Source of the DNA: Hemicentrotus pulcherrimus
Lineage: Eukaryota; Echinodermata; Echinoidea; Camarodonta; Strongylocentrotidae
Reading direction: 5' to 3'
Assembly (NCBI GenBank): GCA_003118195.1
Contig: BEXV01000080.1
Location: 170,161-215,470, forward strand
Length of the DNA stretch: 45,310 bases
The position numbers and the translations under genes were made by a program. Positions 35,801-45,310 of this stretch are shown in pieces (position 1 is the first letter of the stretch; every line of letters starts with the position of its first letter). Below the pieces are notes generated by a model that ran no database searches, was not told the origin of the DNA, and saw only the letters and a program-made list of their open reading frames with translations.

Positions 35801-38800
35801 ATTCCTTCAAAAGATGAAATACAGAAAGTTGTTGTTTTTACATTACAGTGGTCTCAAGGTTGTTACTGACAACCGTGAAACAATTGTAATATTGGTAAAA
35901 TCAAGGAGCTTCTTGGACAAATGGAATCAATCAAAGCGAACATTTAATTTCGAAGTTCTTTCCGTCGAGAAGGACAGTTGTGTGAATTTCTGGTTTTCTT
36001 TCAGATTCCTCGAAGCCTACAGTGCCTATGATGTGCCCTTCTGGGGCCTAACTGCAGGCAACGAACCTACCGCAGGTCTCTTCCCAGGTTGGGACTGGCA
36101 GTGCATGTTCTTCAATCCTGAACTGCAGAGGGACTTCATCAAGCTCGACATGGGTCCTATCTTACACAACAGAGGCCATAAAGACGTCAAGATCGTCATC
36201 ATGGATGACCAAAGGTTCCATCTTCCTAGCTGGGCTGAAGTGGTAAGGAGAACTGACTTTGATAATAAAAAAAACTTCTTAGTCGGTTTACTGTTAGAAC
36301 AAACAAAAATCTCACCTCTGTCAGGTGTAAATATGTGCGAGAGCAGGGCCCCGTCTTACAAAGAATTGCGATCGATCGCAGTTTTGAAACAACGGTTCTC
36401 ATTGGTTGATAGTGCGCGTGCTGTACAATACGCGCATGTAACGATGAACTTGATAGGTCATTGCCATGTTGAGATTGATCTCAACTCTTTGTAAGACGGG
36501 GCCCAGGACTCTATCATGATAACACTTTAAAGTACGAACTTTCAGAATAAATGAAGTGATTACATTAAGGGTGTATGGCGGAGATCGATATGATCAAAAA
36601 GGCAAAACAAACTAACAAACAAATATATAAAAAATCTACTGCGTTTCCTATAAATTCAAGCCGATGATATCTAAGAGACGTTTGCTTTTGCCTAGGTCAT
36701 CGAAGACCCAGTCGCATCTCAATTCGTATCTGGTATCGGCCTCCACTGGTACACGGACTTCTTCGTGGATGCCAGTCGTCTTAACGAAACACACCACGCT
36801 TACCCAGACGTCTTCATGATCAATACAGAGGCGTGTGAGGGGTACTTGCCGTGGCAGGAGAAAGTGATTCTTGGGAGCTGGGAGAGAGGTGAATCATACA
36901 GCCATGATATCATTGAGGTTTGTTTAATATCTTTTAGAACAATTGGCATTTTTCTAGTTTGATTCCTTCCAGCCTTTCACTAAATCACATTAGTCGTTCA
37001 AATATTGTTACCGCAAATTCTGCCATTGCCTCAATCTAATTCAACCCCTTTTCGATCATTCATATTTTTTATAGCATTAGCCTCATAGCTAGCTCGCTCT
37101 CTTATCATTAGTTAGGGTTGATGTCGTGCTTTGAAAATTACAGTAAAGACGACCGGCAAGTGCACTCATGGGTTATCTTTGTTGAAAACGCATAACAAGG
37201 GGCGGCCGATCAAATTCCAAAGTGGGGGGGGGACCAAGAAAAAAGGGCACTTTCTGAAGAAAAAAAGGGGACCTACACAGGGAAATCTCAAGGCGAAAAT
37301 ATACATTTTTTTAGACATTGGTATATGCCCCTACATTGTGACTACAAAATTATCAGGGATGATTTCAATATTTGTTTCACTTTATACACCATACAAGATA
37401 TTGCTTAAGCATCATGCTTTGCGGTTGGGTTTGATTGTCTACAAAATTGTTTGCGAGCGAGCGAAGCGAGCGAGGAAAAATTAAAGCCGTGAGATCGCAG
37501 TGCGAAAAATTACATCTTATAAAGAGAAAAAACCGAATCCTAATGGGGTTAAAAGCACATTCTTATAAGACTGAAAAGACCTTTGATAAGTAACATAAGT
37601 ATATCATCTATAGATGCATGCGAGCGTAGCTAGTGAGCTTTGGGGGAAATTGCTCTGAGTCGCTTGAAATTAGCTAGGGCGCGTTTAATGATGAGAGGAA
37701 AAGGGGACACTTATCAGGAAACAAATGGAGCATGTGCCAAAGTACTTCAGAGGTTTAAATTGGGGTCATTTTTACACCCTCAAAAAAGGCACACACCAGG
37801 AATGAACAAATTCAGTAATGAAAATAGGAAATGGGCATTTGTCGAAGGAAACGGGCCTCCATCAGATTTTGATAGGTGCAATTATAAGAGATGAAAAGGG
37901 GGCATTTATGAAAAGGGGGTTGGTCCCTTACTAGAAAGGAAAAGGGCACGTATCAGGGTTGAAAGGGAAATTGTCAGAGGTGAAAAGAGGCACTTATCGC
38001 ACTTGAAAAGGGACAATGACCAAATATGAAAAGGGGCACTTATGTGAATGAAAATGGGGCACTTGTAATAAAGGAAAATGTGCATTAGTTGAAAGAAATT
38101 GGGCACCGATCAGATTTTAAAGGGGCTTTTATCGGAGGTGAAGGGGGCACTTATCTAAAGTGAAAAGGAGCAATTTCTCATACCTGAAAAGGGTCATTTA
38201 CCAGAGAAGGGGCACTTATGAAAAGGGGAATAGACTTTTTTAATGGGGCACTTTTCATTAGGAAAAGGGGCACTTATTAGAAAGGGAAAAAGGGAACATG
38301 TGAAAATATAAGGTGCGCTTATCCGAGTTAAAATCAGTGTAGTTATTAAAAGGGAAAGAGGCACTTCTTACAAAGGAAAGGGGCACTTGTCAAAGTAAAA
38401 GAGGCACATCTCAGATTTGAATAGGACAATTATCAGGGGTGAAGGAGGGGCACTTATCAATAGTGAAAAGAGGCACTTCTCGTACCTAACGAGGGGCACT
38501 TACTAGAGATTAAAAAGGACACTAATGAAAATGGAAAATGGAAAATGGACACTTATTGCAAAGGAAAATGGGAACCTGTCGAAGGAAAAGAGGCACGTGT
38601 CCAAATAAAAGGGGCACTTATCGGAGTTGAAAAGGGGAAGGGGCACTTTTACAAATTAATAGGGGCACTATTCCTTTGTAAAAAGGGGCACTTTTTAAAA
38701 GTTAAAGGGGTTCTTTTCGGGCACAAATGCAACAAAGTTATCAAAGTTTTTCTTGCTTTTTATTTGTTTAAATGATAATAATATCTCGTCATATAGCAGA

Positions 38801-40018
38801 ATTATGTGTACAGTTCTTGTGTTACCCAATCTTGTAGGACCTGAGTAACTGGGTCGGTGGATGGATCGATTGGAACATGGCTCTAGACATGATTGGTGGA
38901 CCAAACTGGGTGGGGAACTTTGTCGATAGTCCTATCATTGTCAATGCTGAAGAAGACGTGTTCTACAAGCAACCGATGTACTACCATCTTGGACACTTTA
39001 GGTATAGGAGTTTTGAGGAAAAATATTCTTTAGGAAAAAAAAGTCATAGAATTGTATCGAAAATCGAAATCATACTATTGCATTGTTGGGTTTTAGTTTT
39101 CAATTCATTTTAATCAATTTCTCTGTCGTTTTGGCTAGTTCTTCCTGTTTTACATGTACCTTACCATGCTTTACAATTTGACTGTACTAACAAAGTCATC
39201 TTGATTTAAATTTGTTTCTAAAGAAAAGGCAAACAGTTATATTTTATTCTCCAAGTAGAATGGAAAACGGAAATGGAATATCTGTGTTTATAAATTATGT
39301 TATACATGTTCAAACCAGAGCATTGCATTTCCGTCTTTACTACCCATCTTCTTTTATCTTTAGTAAGTTCATCGCCCCTGGATCAGTGAGAGTGGGGTCA
39401 TCTAGTGACCGTGAGAGGTTGGTTGAGCATCTAGCATTCAAGCTCCCGGATGGTGACATGGCACTTGTCGTACTAAACAGGTAACCCCATGCAATCACCT
39501 CTTGTGTAATAATCTAGATTAAAAAAAAACCTGTTTATTCATCTTTTAGAAACAATAATACCATATAACCATTATCTTCAATAACTACCAATGAAATATT
39601 ATCAAAACACATTCTAAGGAAAGGCATTTGAAAGGGGTCTCAAAAGCGGTTGCATTAGCTGCTGGTAAAACCTTTTTGAACGATTACAATGATGGGGTTG
39701 TTTGTTCATAAAAGGATGCCAACTAACAATTGAAAATGCTCACTCAGTCAAGATTGTGTGTCAATATAAAAAAGTTTCAATGGTTTTGGACTTAAATTTT
39801 TTTTTTCTTAGACTGCATTTAACATCAATACTTGACACCGTTATTGTTATCATTATAATCATACTCATCACAATTGGTTGTTGTTGTAATTTCCAAAATG
39901 CAGGAAGGAGTTTACGTTTCCTCTTCACATCTATGACCCCGATGTCGGATACCTGAACGCTGATGTTCCATCTCGCTCCATTCAAACATATCTATGGAAA
40001 TCACCATCTCGCCTATAA
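32893..40018 (+). CDS. Glucosylceramidase-like gene 2, intact
   Basis: The intact tandem paralogue of gene 1, predicted to be a 522-residue secreted or lysosomal GH30 glucosylceramidase. Exons: 32893-32950, 33275-33463, 34054-34212, 34741-34874, 35193-35365, 36005-36242, 36696-36917, 38838-39001, 39364-39480, 39904-40018. The start ATG opens a signal peptide ([18 protein letters not shown]). Its 58-nt exon splices in phase 1 exactly as in gene 1. Family motifs are [32 protein letters not shown], the acid/base Glu258 in GNEPTAG, the nucleophile Glu362 in NTEACEG, and a C-terminal beta-domain ending [12 protein letters not shown]. All donors are GT. Intron 7 is enlarged by a minisatellite. Exons 8-10 recur downstream at 40.6-41.8 kb. 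Human GBA1 is 536 residues with a longer leader, so the length fits. The family call is secure; the exact substrate is inferred. Confidence 0.9.
33058..33216. repeat. (GA)n purine-rich tract in gene 2 intron 1
   Basis: Long imperfect GA runs, broken by a TATATA-rich stretch, end in a G run. It lies about 60 bases upstream of exon 2. The open frames across it read through to exon 2 only by chance. Confidence 0.85.
33733..33877. mobile_element. Foldback MITE-like element in gene 2 intron 2
   Basis: GGGACCCATTGCAT at the left and ATGCAACGGGACCC at the right form inverted ends with mismatches. ACTTACCATTGATGG pairs with CCATCAGAGGTAAGT inside. The size, about 145 bases, and the structure fit a short MITE. 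Confidence 0.5.
35548..35677. repeat. 35-bp minisatellite in gene 2 intron 5
   Basis: Three units of exactly 35 bases plus a partial fourth, each beginning GTAGTTGTCC or close to it, with GGGGACCAGG and ending CCTAAG. G-rich sequence also precedes it. Confidence 0.75.
36347..36504. mobile_element. GGGCCCCGTCTTACAAAGA MITE in gene 2 intron 6
   Basis: The left end GGGCCCCGTCTTACAAAGA and the right end TCTTTGTAAGACGGGGCCC are near-perfect inverted repeats, one base apart in run length. GATCGATCGCA and GAGATTGATCTCAA lie inside. It is the cleanest copy of the family. Confidence 0.8.
37195..38720. repeat. Degenerate GGGGCACTT minisatellite in gene 2 intron 7
   Basis: About 1.5 kb in which AAAAGGGGCACTTAT-type motifs recur every 20-40 bases with variable spacers (AAAGGGAAA, GAGGCACTT). 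It fills most of intron 7 before exon 8. The related intron before the duplicated exon 8 lacks it and jumps directly between the flanking homologous sequences. Confidence 0.75.
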
Positions 40019-40273
40019 ATGACCCCTTTCTTCACAACTCTCCGCAATTGGTTCGATTATTCGGACTCGAAAAGAGTATTCTCTTTTGGAAACGTCTGCT
40101 GAGAGCCAGACGGGCGCTAACCAACAATAACTATATTATGTGTAACCTCATCACATTACTACATGTAGTTACATAACAGAGTGATGAAATAATGGTATAG
40201 TGATGAGGGGCACCACTTCGTCGCCGAGCAGAAAGAGATGGGGAGGAGCAAAGAGCAAACGCATTAAATTTTN

Positions 40274-40345
40274 TTTCACATGATTGGTAAAGAGAGCTTC
40301 CATTTCATTTTTTTGAAATTGGGTCGTTTCCAATACTGGTCTTTA
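40274..40345 (+). mobile_element. 3' end of a TTAA-type MITE beside the second N
   Basis: From TTTCACATGATTGGTAA to ACTGGTCTTTACCTTTAA it matches the right ends of the elements at 23.3 and 24.8 kb. The left part is absent because the N at 40273 precedes it. The sequence just to its right is homologous to intron 7 at about 37045, which carries no element. Confidence 0.7.
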
Positions 40346-40644
40346 CCTTTAACCTTTTCGATCATTTATATTTTGTAGCATTCAGCCTAATAGCTAACTC
40401 GTTCTCTTATAATTAGTTAGGGGGTAATGTTGACCTTTGAAAAGTACATTAACAACGTATTTCCGGCAAGTGTACTCATGGTTTATCTTTTGTTGAAAGC
40501 GAGTAACGTGTTTTTATGACCAAGAATGTGACAACAAATGCAACAAAGTCATCAGAGTTTTTCTTGTTATTTTTAATGTTTTAATAATTATCTCCTTATT
40601 TAGCATGCTTATTTGAGCCCTTCTTGTGTTACCAAATTTTGTAG

Positions 40645-41838
40645 GACCTGAGTAACTGGGTCGGTGGATGGATCGATTGGAACATGGCTCTAGACATGAT
40701 TGGAGGACCAAACTGGTTGGGGAACTATGTTGATAGTCCTATCATTGTCAACGCCGATGAAGATGTGTTCTACAAGCAACCGATGTACTACCATCTTGGA
40801 CACTTTAGGTATAGGAGTTTTGAGGAAATATATTCTTTAGGGAAAAAAAAGGTCATAGAATTGTATCGAAGATCGAAACCATACTATAGTACTGCATTGT
40901 TGGTGTTTTTATCTTTAATGTTTTGTGCTCTCTTCTCACTCACCGTGCGGGTTTTAGTTTTCAATTCATTTTAATCAATTTCTCTGTCGTTTTGGCTAGT
41001 ACTGCCTGTTTACACGTATCTTACCAAGCTTTACAATTAGACTTTACTGACAAAGCTTTCTTAATTTAAATTTATTTCTAAAGAAAAGTAAAAACAGGAA
41101 TGCCAAAAATATTTAATTTTCCAGGCAAAAGTGACAACGGTTATGGAATATCTGCTTGTGTTTTCTCCTTTCTTAAACCAGTAAGTTCATCGCACCTGGA
41201 TCAGTGAGGGTGGGTTCATCTAGCGATCGCGAGAGGTTGGTCGAGCATCTAGCATTCAAGCTCCCGGATGGTGACATGGCACTTGTCGTCTTAAACAGGT
41301 ATAACCTCATGCAATCACCTCTCGTGTAATAATCTTGATTTTGATTTTGAACGTTTATTCATCTTTTAGAAACAATAATACCATATAACCATTATCTTTA
41401 ATAACTACCAATGAAATATTATCAAAACACATTCTAAGGAAAGGCATTTGAAAGGGGTCTCAAAAGCGGTTGCATTAGCTGCTGGTAAAACCTTTTTGAA
41501 CGATTACAATGATGGGGTTGTTTGTTCATAAAAGGATGCCAACTAACAATTGAAAATGCTCACTCAGTCAAGATTGTGTGTCAATATAAAAAAGTTTCAA
41601 TGGTTTTGGACTTAAATTTTTTTTTTCTTAGACTGCATTTAACATCAATACTTGACACCGTTATTGTTATCATTATAATCATACTCATCACAATTGGTTG
41701 TTGTTGTAATTTCCAAAATGCAGGAAGGAGTTTACGTTTCCTCTTCACATCTATGACCCCGATGTCGGCTACCTGAACGCTGATGTTCCATCTCGCTCCA
41801 TTCAAACATATCTATGGAAATCACCATCTCGCCTATAA
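40645..41838 (+). CDS. Duplicated terminal exons 8-10 of glucosylceramidase
   Basis: A second copy of the last three exons: 40645-40808, 41182-41298 and 41724-41838, with the same lengths, phases and stop as in gene 2. It encodes from [13 protein letters not shown] to KSPSRL. It differs from the first set at three residues in exon 8 (Val to Leu, Phe to Tyr, Glu to Asp). No exons 1-7 lie between it and the first copy. It could be an alternative 3' end of gene 2, the tail of a third gene whose front is lost at the N (40273), or the other haplotype of the same locus. Confidence 0.8.
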
Positions 41839-42286
41839 ATGACCTCTTTCTTCACAACTCTCCGCAATTGGTTCGATTATTCGGACTCGAAAAGAGTATT
41901 CTCTTTTGGAAACGTCTGCTGAGAGCCAGACGGGCGCTAACCAACAATAACTATATTATGTGTAACCTCATCACATTACTACATGTAGTTACATAACAGA
42001 GTGATGAAATAATGGTATAGTGATGAGGGCACCACTTCGCCGAGCCGAAAGAGATGGGGAGGAGCAAAGAGCAAACGCATTAAATTTAACTTTACTTTAC
42101 AAAGGTATTGATACCAACAAAAAGAAGATTTGTCCGAATTAATGTGGGCACCCGAATAGACGGAATGAGGGGAGGGGGGGGGGGTGATGCATCGAAATAT
42201 TCCATTCCACATCTCTTGATATTTCAATTTGTTGTTTGCATAATTTGCAGTACCTGTCCTGTTCAGGATTAATTAAAATTAAAACA

Positions 42287-42292
42287 AATAAA
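42287..42292 (+). terminator. Candidate poly(A) signal after the duplicated exons
   Basis: AATAAA about 450 bases beyond the second stop codon. The first copy has no AATAAA between its stop and the N at 40273. Confidence 0.35.
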
Positions 42293-42589
42293 AGAAGCTA
42301 TATGCTGCAAAATCACTGGATATGCACTCTTTTGATTACTCTTCGGAGTTAGTTGACTCGACCTTTACACAAAATGGTATCTGCTTTCTGAGACCAGTAA
42401 GTCCACGTTGTATTAATGACTACGTGTCAGGAGTCGTTGGCTTATGATCTGGATCAATACAAGCCAACTCCGTTTTCCATGAAAGTGTCCTTGACATTGG
42501 ATTCTCTTATGGGTGTATATAACGCCATATTTGTCTCGGGATACAATAATCAATACCTTATAACGTCATACTTCTAATCTTCTGTTCAT

Positions 42590-42663
42590 CTCCCTCCTCC
42601 TTCTTCACCTCCTCCTTCTCTCTCTCTCTCTCTCTCTCTTTCGCTCACTCTCTGTCTTTCTCC
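42590..42663. repeat. (CT)n/(CTT)n pyrimidine tract
   Basis: Imperfect CTC/CTT units followed by a CT run of about 22 bases. Confidence 0.85.
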
Positions 42664-43997
42664 AACATTTTTTTCCACATTTTCCCATATTTTCCCCTCC
42701 CCCATACCCTCTCACCAGATTATATATCTATATGTCTACCTGTCCTCCACTTCCCCATATTCTTATCTAATTTGATAAACCTATTTGTATGTAATCTTTG
42801 ATAGTTGCTAACAGTCTTCATAATATTTGTTCATATAAGTAACACATTTGGTTAAAAAATTCTTAAAACAAGGAGACACGTATCTGCCAAAATATTATAA
42901 AATCTTCAAAATACCCTTTCATCAAGAATATACTTTTAAAAAATGTTGTAAATACGTGTGCATTAAAAAAACAAACAAACAACTTCTACGTGGTCCCTAA
43001 CAAGAAGAAACAATTAGTTACCTATACATTTATATTTCGGGTTGATTTTAAGTATGCAAGAATTCTGTAGTACGTGTTTTTTCTGATATCCAGTCAATTC
43101 TCCTAAGGTTAAATCACTAAAACGAGGCTCCGTGCATGTTCAATGTCGAATCGATCATAATAATGTTGAATTTTAGTTTCGTCGCATCTCTTGTAGATGT
43201 CAATGACTCCGACCTATTAACCTACATGCGCCCATGTGATATAAACATCGTTTGCAGTACGTTGTCTTCGAAATGTCACAAAATACCATCGTGTATCATT
43301 TTATTGAATTGGGGATTGGAAGCCAAGGTTGGTAGACGATATACTTCATTTGATTTTCTCAGGTTGTGTTTCATTCCTCCTCCTCCTCCTCCTCCTCATT
43401 TCCGACTATAACAAACATTCATTACCGAGTTGTTGCAGTGCCTTGTTATTTGCTAAGTCACCACAACAAAGCAGAACATCAGTGTCCTTCAGACATCCTC
43501 CCTCGCGACACTCGCTCTCCCTTTCACATGGAAAGTAAAAGTTCACCATATCGGCGTTCTTGACATTGTTAATCACAAGTCACTGGATGATACCAGTGCA
43601 ACAAGTTCAATAAAACAGACAGATAATAAATGCACAGAAGTAAGAGTAAAATAGTTTGATTAAAATAGTTTTAATGCAATTTGTATGTAACAAGCATCGG
43701 TAGGTGCTGCTATATAACAGACGTCTGCTAAATGATATGTGACATGATTATGCAACAGTGCCTTATATATATATATTTACAAGAAACAAATCAACTGTAA
43801 TGATTCTTTTGTGTTGATCGCTTGATAATCATGAACAAGAAAGGGGGAATATTCATCCATGCCCGAACCCTCCATCTCCGTTTAACTAATTATTAATAAT
43901 TATCTTTATCCTGATAAAATCATCAACTAGTAAATGCAGCTTCATGTGTGATCTAAAGCAACCACTTGTACTAGTAATGACATTAAATAATGTAACA

Positions 43998-44156
43998 AGA
44001 TTTCTCCCTGTTATACAATTTGTCTTCATCAGCATTTTCTTTTCAAAAATAGTGAGTTAGATGGACTGATCTATATCGCGACTTATCGGTCCATCTCACT
44101 CACTATCATTGAAAAGAAAATGCTGACAAAGACATATAGTATAACAGGGAGAAATC
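43998..44156. mobile_element. Foldback MITE with 8-bp target duplication
   Basis: The two arms (AGATTTCTCCCTGTTATAC... and ...GTATAACAGGGAGAAATC) pair for about 65 bases around a small loop near 44064-44089. ATGTAACA flanks both sides (43990-43997 and 44157-44164). An 8-bp duplication is typical of the hAT superfamily, although the terminus is not a standard hAT end. Confidence 0.75.
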
Positions 44157-45287
44157 ATGTAACATCATTCGATTTTTGTTATTAAAAAATAAAAAAGAAG
44201 AAAAGATTGTCATTAAAACTGTCTTGAAGATGCGTTAGAAGGGAAGAATAGTGTACCTATTTGCTTTTGATAGTCAATTATTGTATAATGGAAGGATAAA
44301 AATAAATATATAAAGATTATCTTATTGATTAGTTTTCTGTAGTGATCCTTTTTACAGTGTAATATAGGTATACAATTGTAGAATGATACTTCTAATAGCG
44401 TTTATCATTAAATGCAAAAACTCTTTAAGATAATGCTTTTGGTATGACTAAATTTTCTAGAACATCGTGATAACCTTGCTTCTTCTTGTTAGGCCAATCT
44501 TTAGATTACATGTACAGTTAAAGATTGTGAAGGTTTGAAAGATTAATACTTAGTCGTAAAAAGCGAATACCCTCATAAACATTCATCGACAAAATGGACT
44601 TAATGTACACATAGCATACATGTTTTTTTTTAAAGATATAAACAAATTTGATTAAATCGGATAATTTTTTGGCATACAAAGAAAAAACACAACTATATAA
44701 TTATTTCGTCAGATACAGAATCGGTTCATAATTATGTACACCTAATTAGCATGCTGGTATAATGAATACAAACACATGTAGTTAAAATATATTGATCACT
44801 TCTTATACACAATAAAATACTGATGATTTTCAGACCAATCAATAAGTCAAAACAAAATGGAAAAGCGTGTAGCTCAAACTTGATTTGTATCTAGATGGTG
44901 TTTACCTGAATAACATAAACCAACCAATCCGATTTTAATTTTGTCAATAATTGTTACAATAAAGAACAATTTGTCGTTACCAGACCAATTCATGGAGCCC
45001 TATAAAATCTTAAGGTATTTATACTGTTCAGTGGACATCATAAGCATGAAATACATGAATCGATGGACTGTCTTTTTCAAAAATGAACAATTAGACAAAT
45101 CATACGACTTAAATCTAGGGTATCAATGGAGATTTTAAGAGGGGGAAAAGGAATTGTACCTGCGATTAAAGGAAATAAATAAATGATACTACTTTCACAA
45201 AAATAAAAAGAAGGAAAAGAAGGCTGAAAACTAGCTCGGGGGCAACATGTGGTTGAGACCAACATTTTCGAATAATTCTCTGTTATG

Positions 45288-45310
45288 GGGGAGAGGGGGG
45301 GGGGGGGGGG
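45288..45310. repeat. Poly(G) run at the window end
   Basis: More than 18 consecutive G at the right edge, like the run of about 22 G at 72-93. Confidence 0.85.

Larger units (their letters stand above)
41839..45310. other. 3' flank and intergenic region, no further gene
   Basis: After the duplicated exons I find a 3'-UTR-like stretch nearly identical to 40019-40272, then AT-rich sequence with CT repeats and a foldback MITE. The open frames near 43.1-43.6 kb lack domain features and overlap a CTC run. The window ends in a run of G. Confidence 0.5.

Noticed and set aside
35814..36004. Upstream extension of exon 6 of gene 2
   Set aside because: The frame is open by chance, but gene 1 and the family both place the exon start at the TTTCAG acceptor ending at 36004.
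37195..38720. CRISPR-like array
   Set aside because: Units and spacing are irregular and G/A-rich, with no conserved repeat/spacer pattern, and it lies in an animal intron.
43136..43563. Overlapping open frames near the right end
   Set aside because: They cross a CTC run, share no domain and have no splice or poly(A) context.

Overview
The window looks like nuclear DNA from a marine deuterostome, most likely a sea urchin or another echinoderm. It is AT-rich and gene-poor. It is packed with short non-autonomous DNA transposons, tRNA-derived SINE fragments and microsatellites. Its genes have animal-type GT-AG introns. The taxon is inferred from protein resemblance and repeat style, not from a species marker.

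Layout. Bases 1-11.2 kb are intergenic: microsatellites, an 11-bp minisatellite, a foldback repeat and two copies of a terminal-inverted-repeat element, with no gene I can support. At 12.1-14.1 kb a single open exon encodes a type I membrane protein: signal peptide, LRRNT cap, about sixteen leucine-rich repeats, LRRCT cap, one membrane segment and a short basic tail ending in a PDZ ligand (ETTV). It has no TIR domain. Bases 14.1-21.9 kb are again intergenic and carry two TIR elements (0.72 and 1.1 kb), a small inverted repeat and a fragment of a TTAA-flanked MITE.

From 21.9 to 42 kb, two head-to-tail genes on the + strand encode glucosylceramidase (acid beta-glucosidase, GBA1-like, GH30). I rebuilt both from splice sites. 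Each has ten coding exons of identical lengths (58, 189, 159, 134, 173, 238, 222, 164, 117 and 115 nt), giving 522 codons plus stop. Both keep the catalytic acid/base Glu258 (in NEP) and the nucleophile Glu362 (in TEACEG). Gene 1 (21.9-31.7 kb) has an in-frame TAA in exon 8 where gene 2 has TAC (Tyr), and a GC-AG intron 4. Gene 2 (32.9-40.0 kb) reads through intact, and its last three exons are repeated downstream at 40.6-41.8 kb.

Each of the two ambiguous bases (N at 22980 and 40273) lies between two copies of a duplicated stretch. That pattern suggests contig joins or unmerged haplotypes, so the terminal-exon duplication may be an assembly artefact, or a gap may hide a third gene. The last 3.3 kb hold a foldback MITE with 8-bp target duplications and no gene. 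I found no clearly new multi-gene system. The most interesting points are the gene 1 nonsense codon, the exon-cassette duplication with its uneven divergence, the PDZ-tailed LRR receptor and the MITE empty-site comparison.
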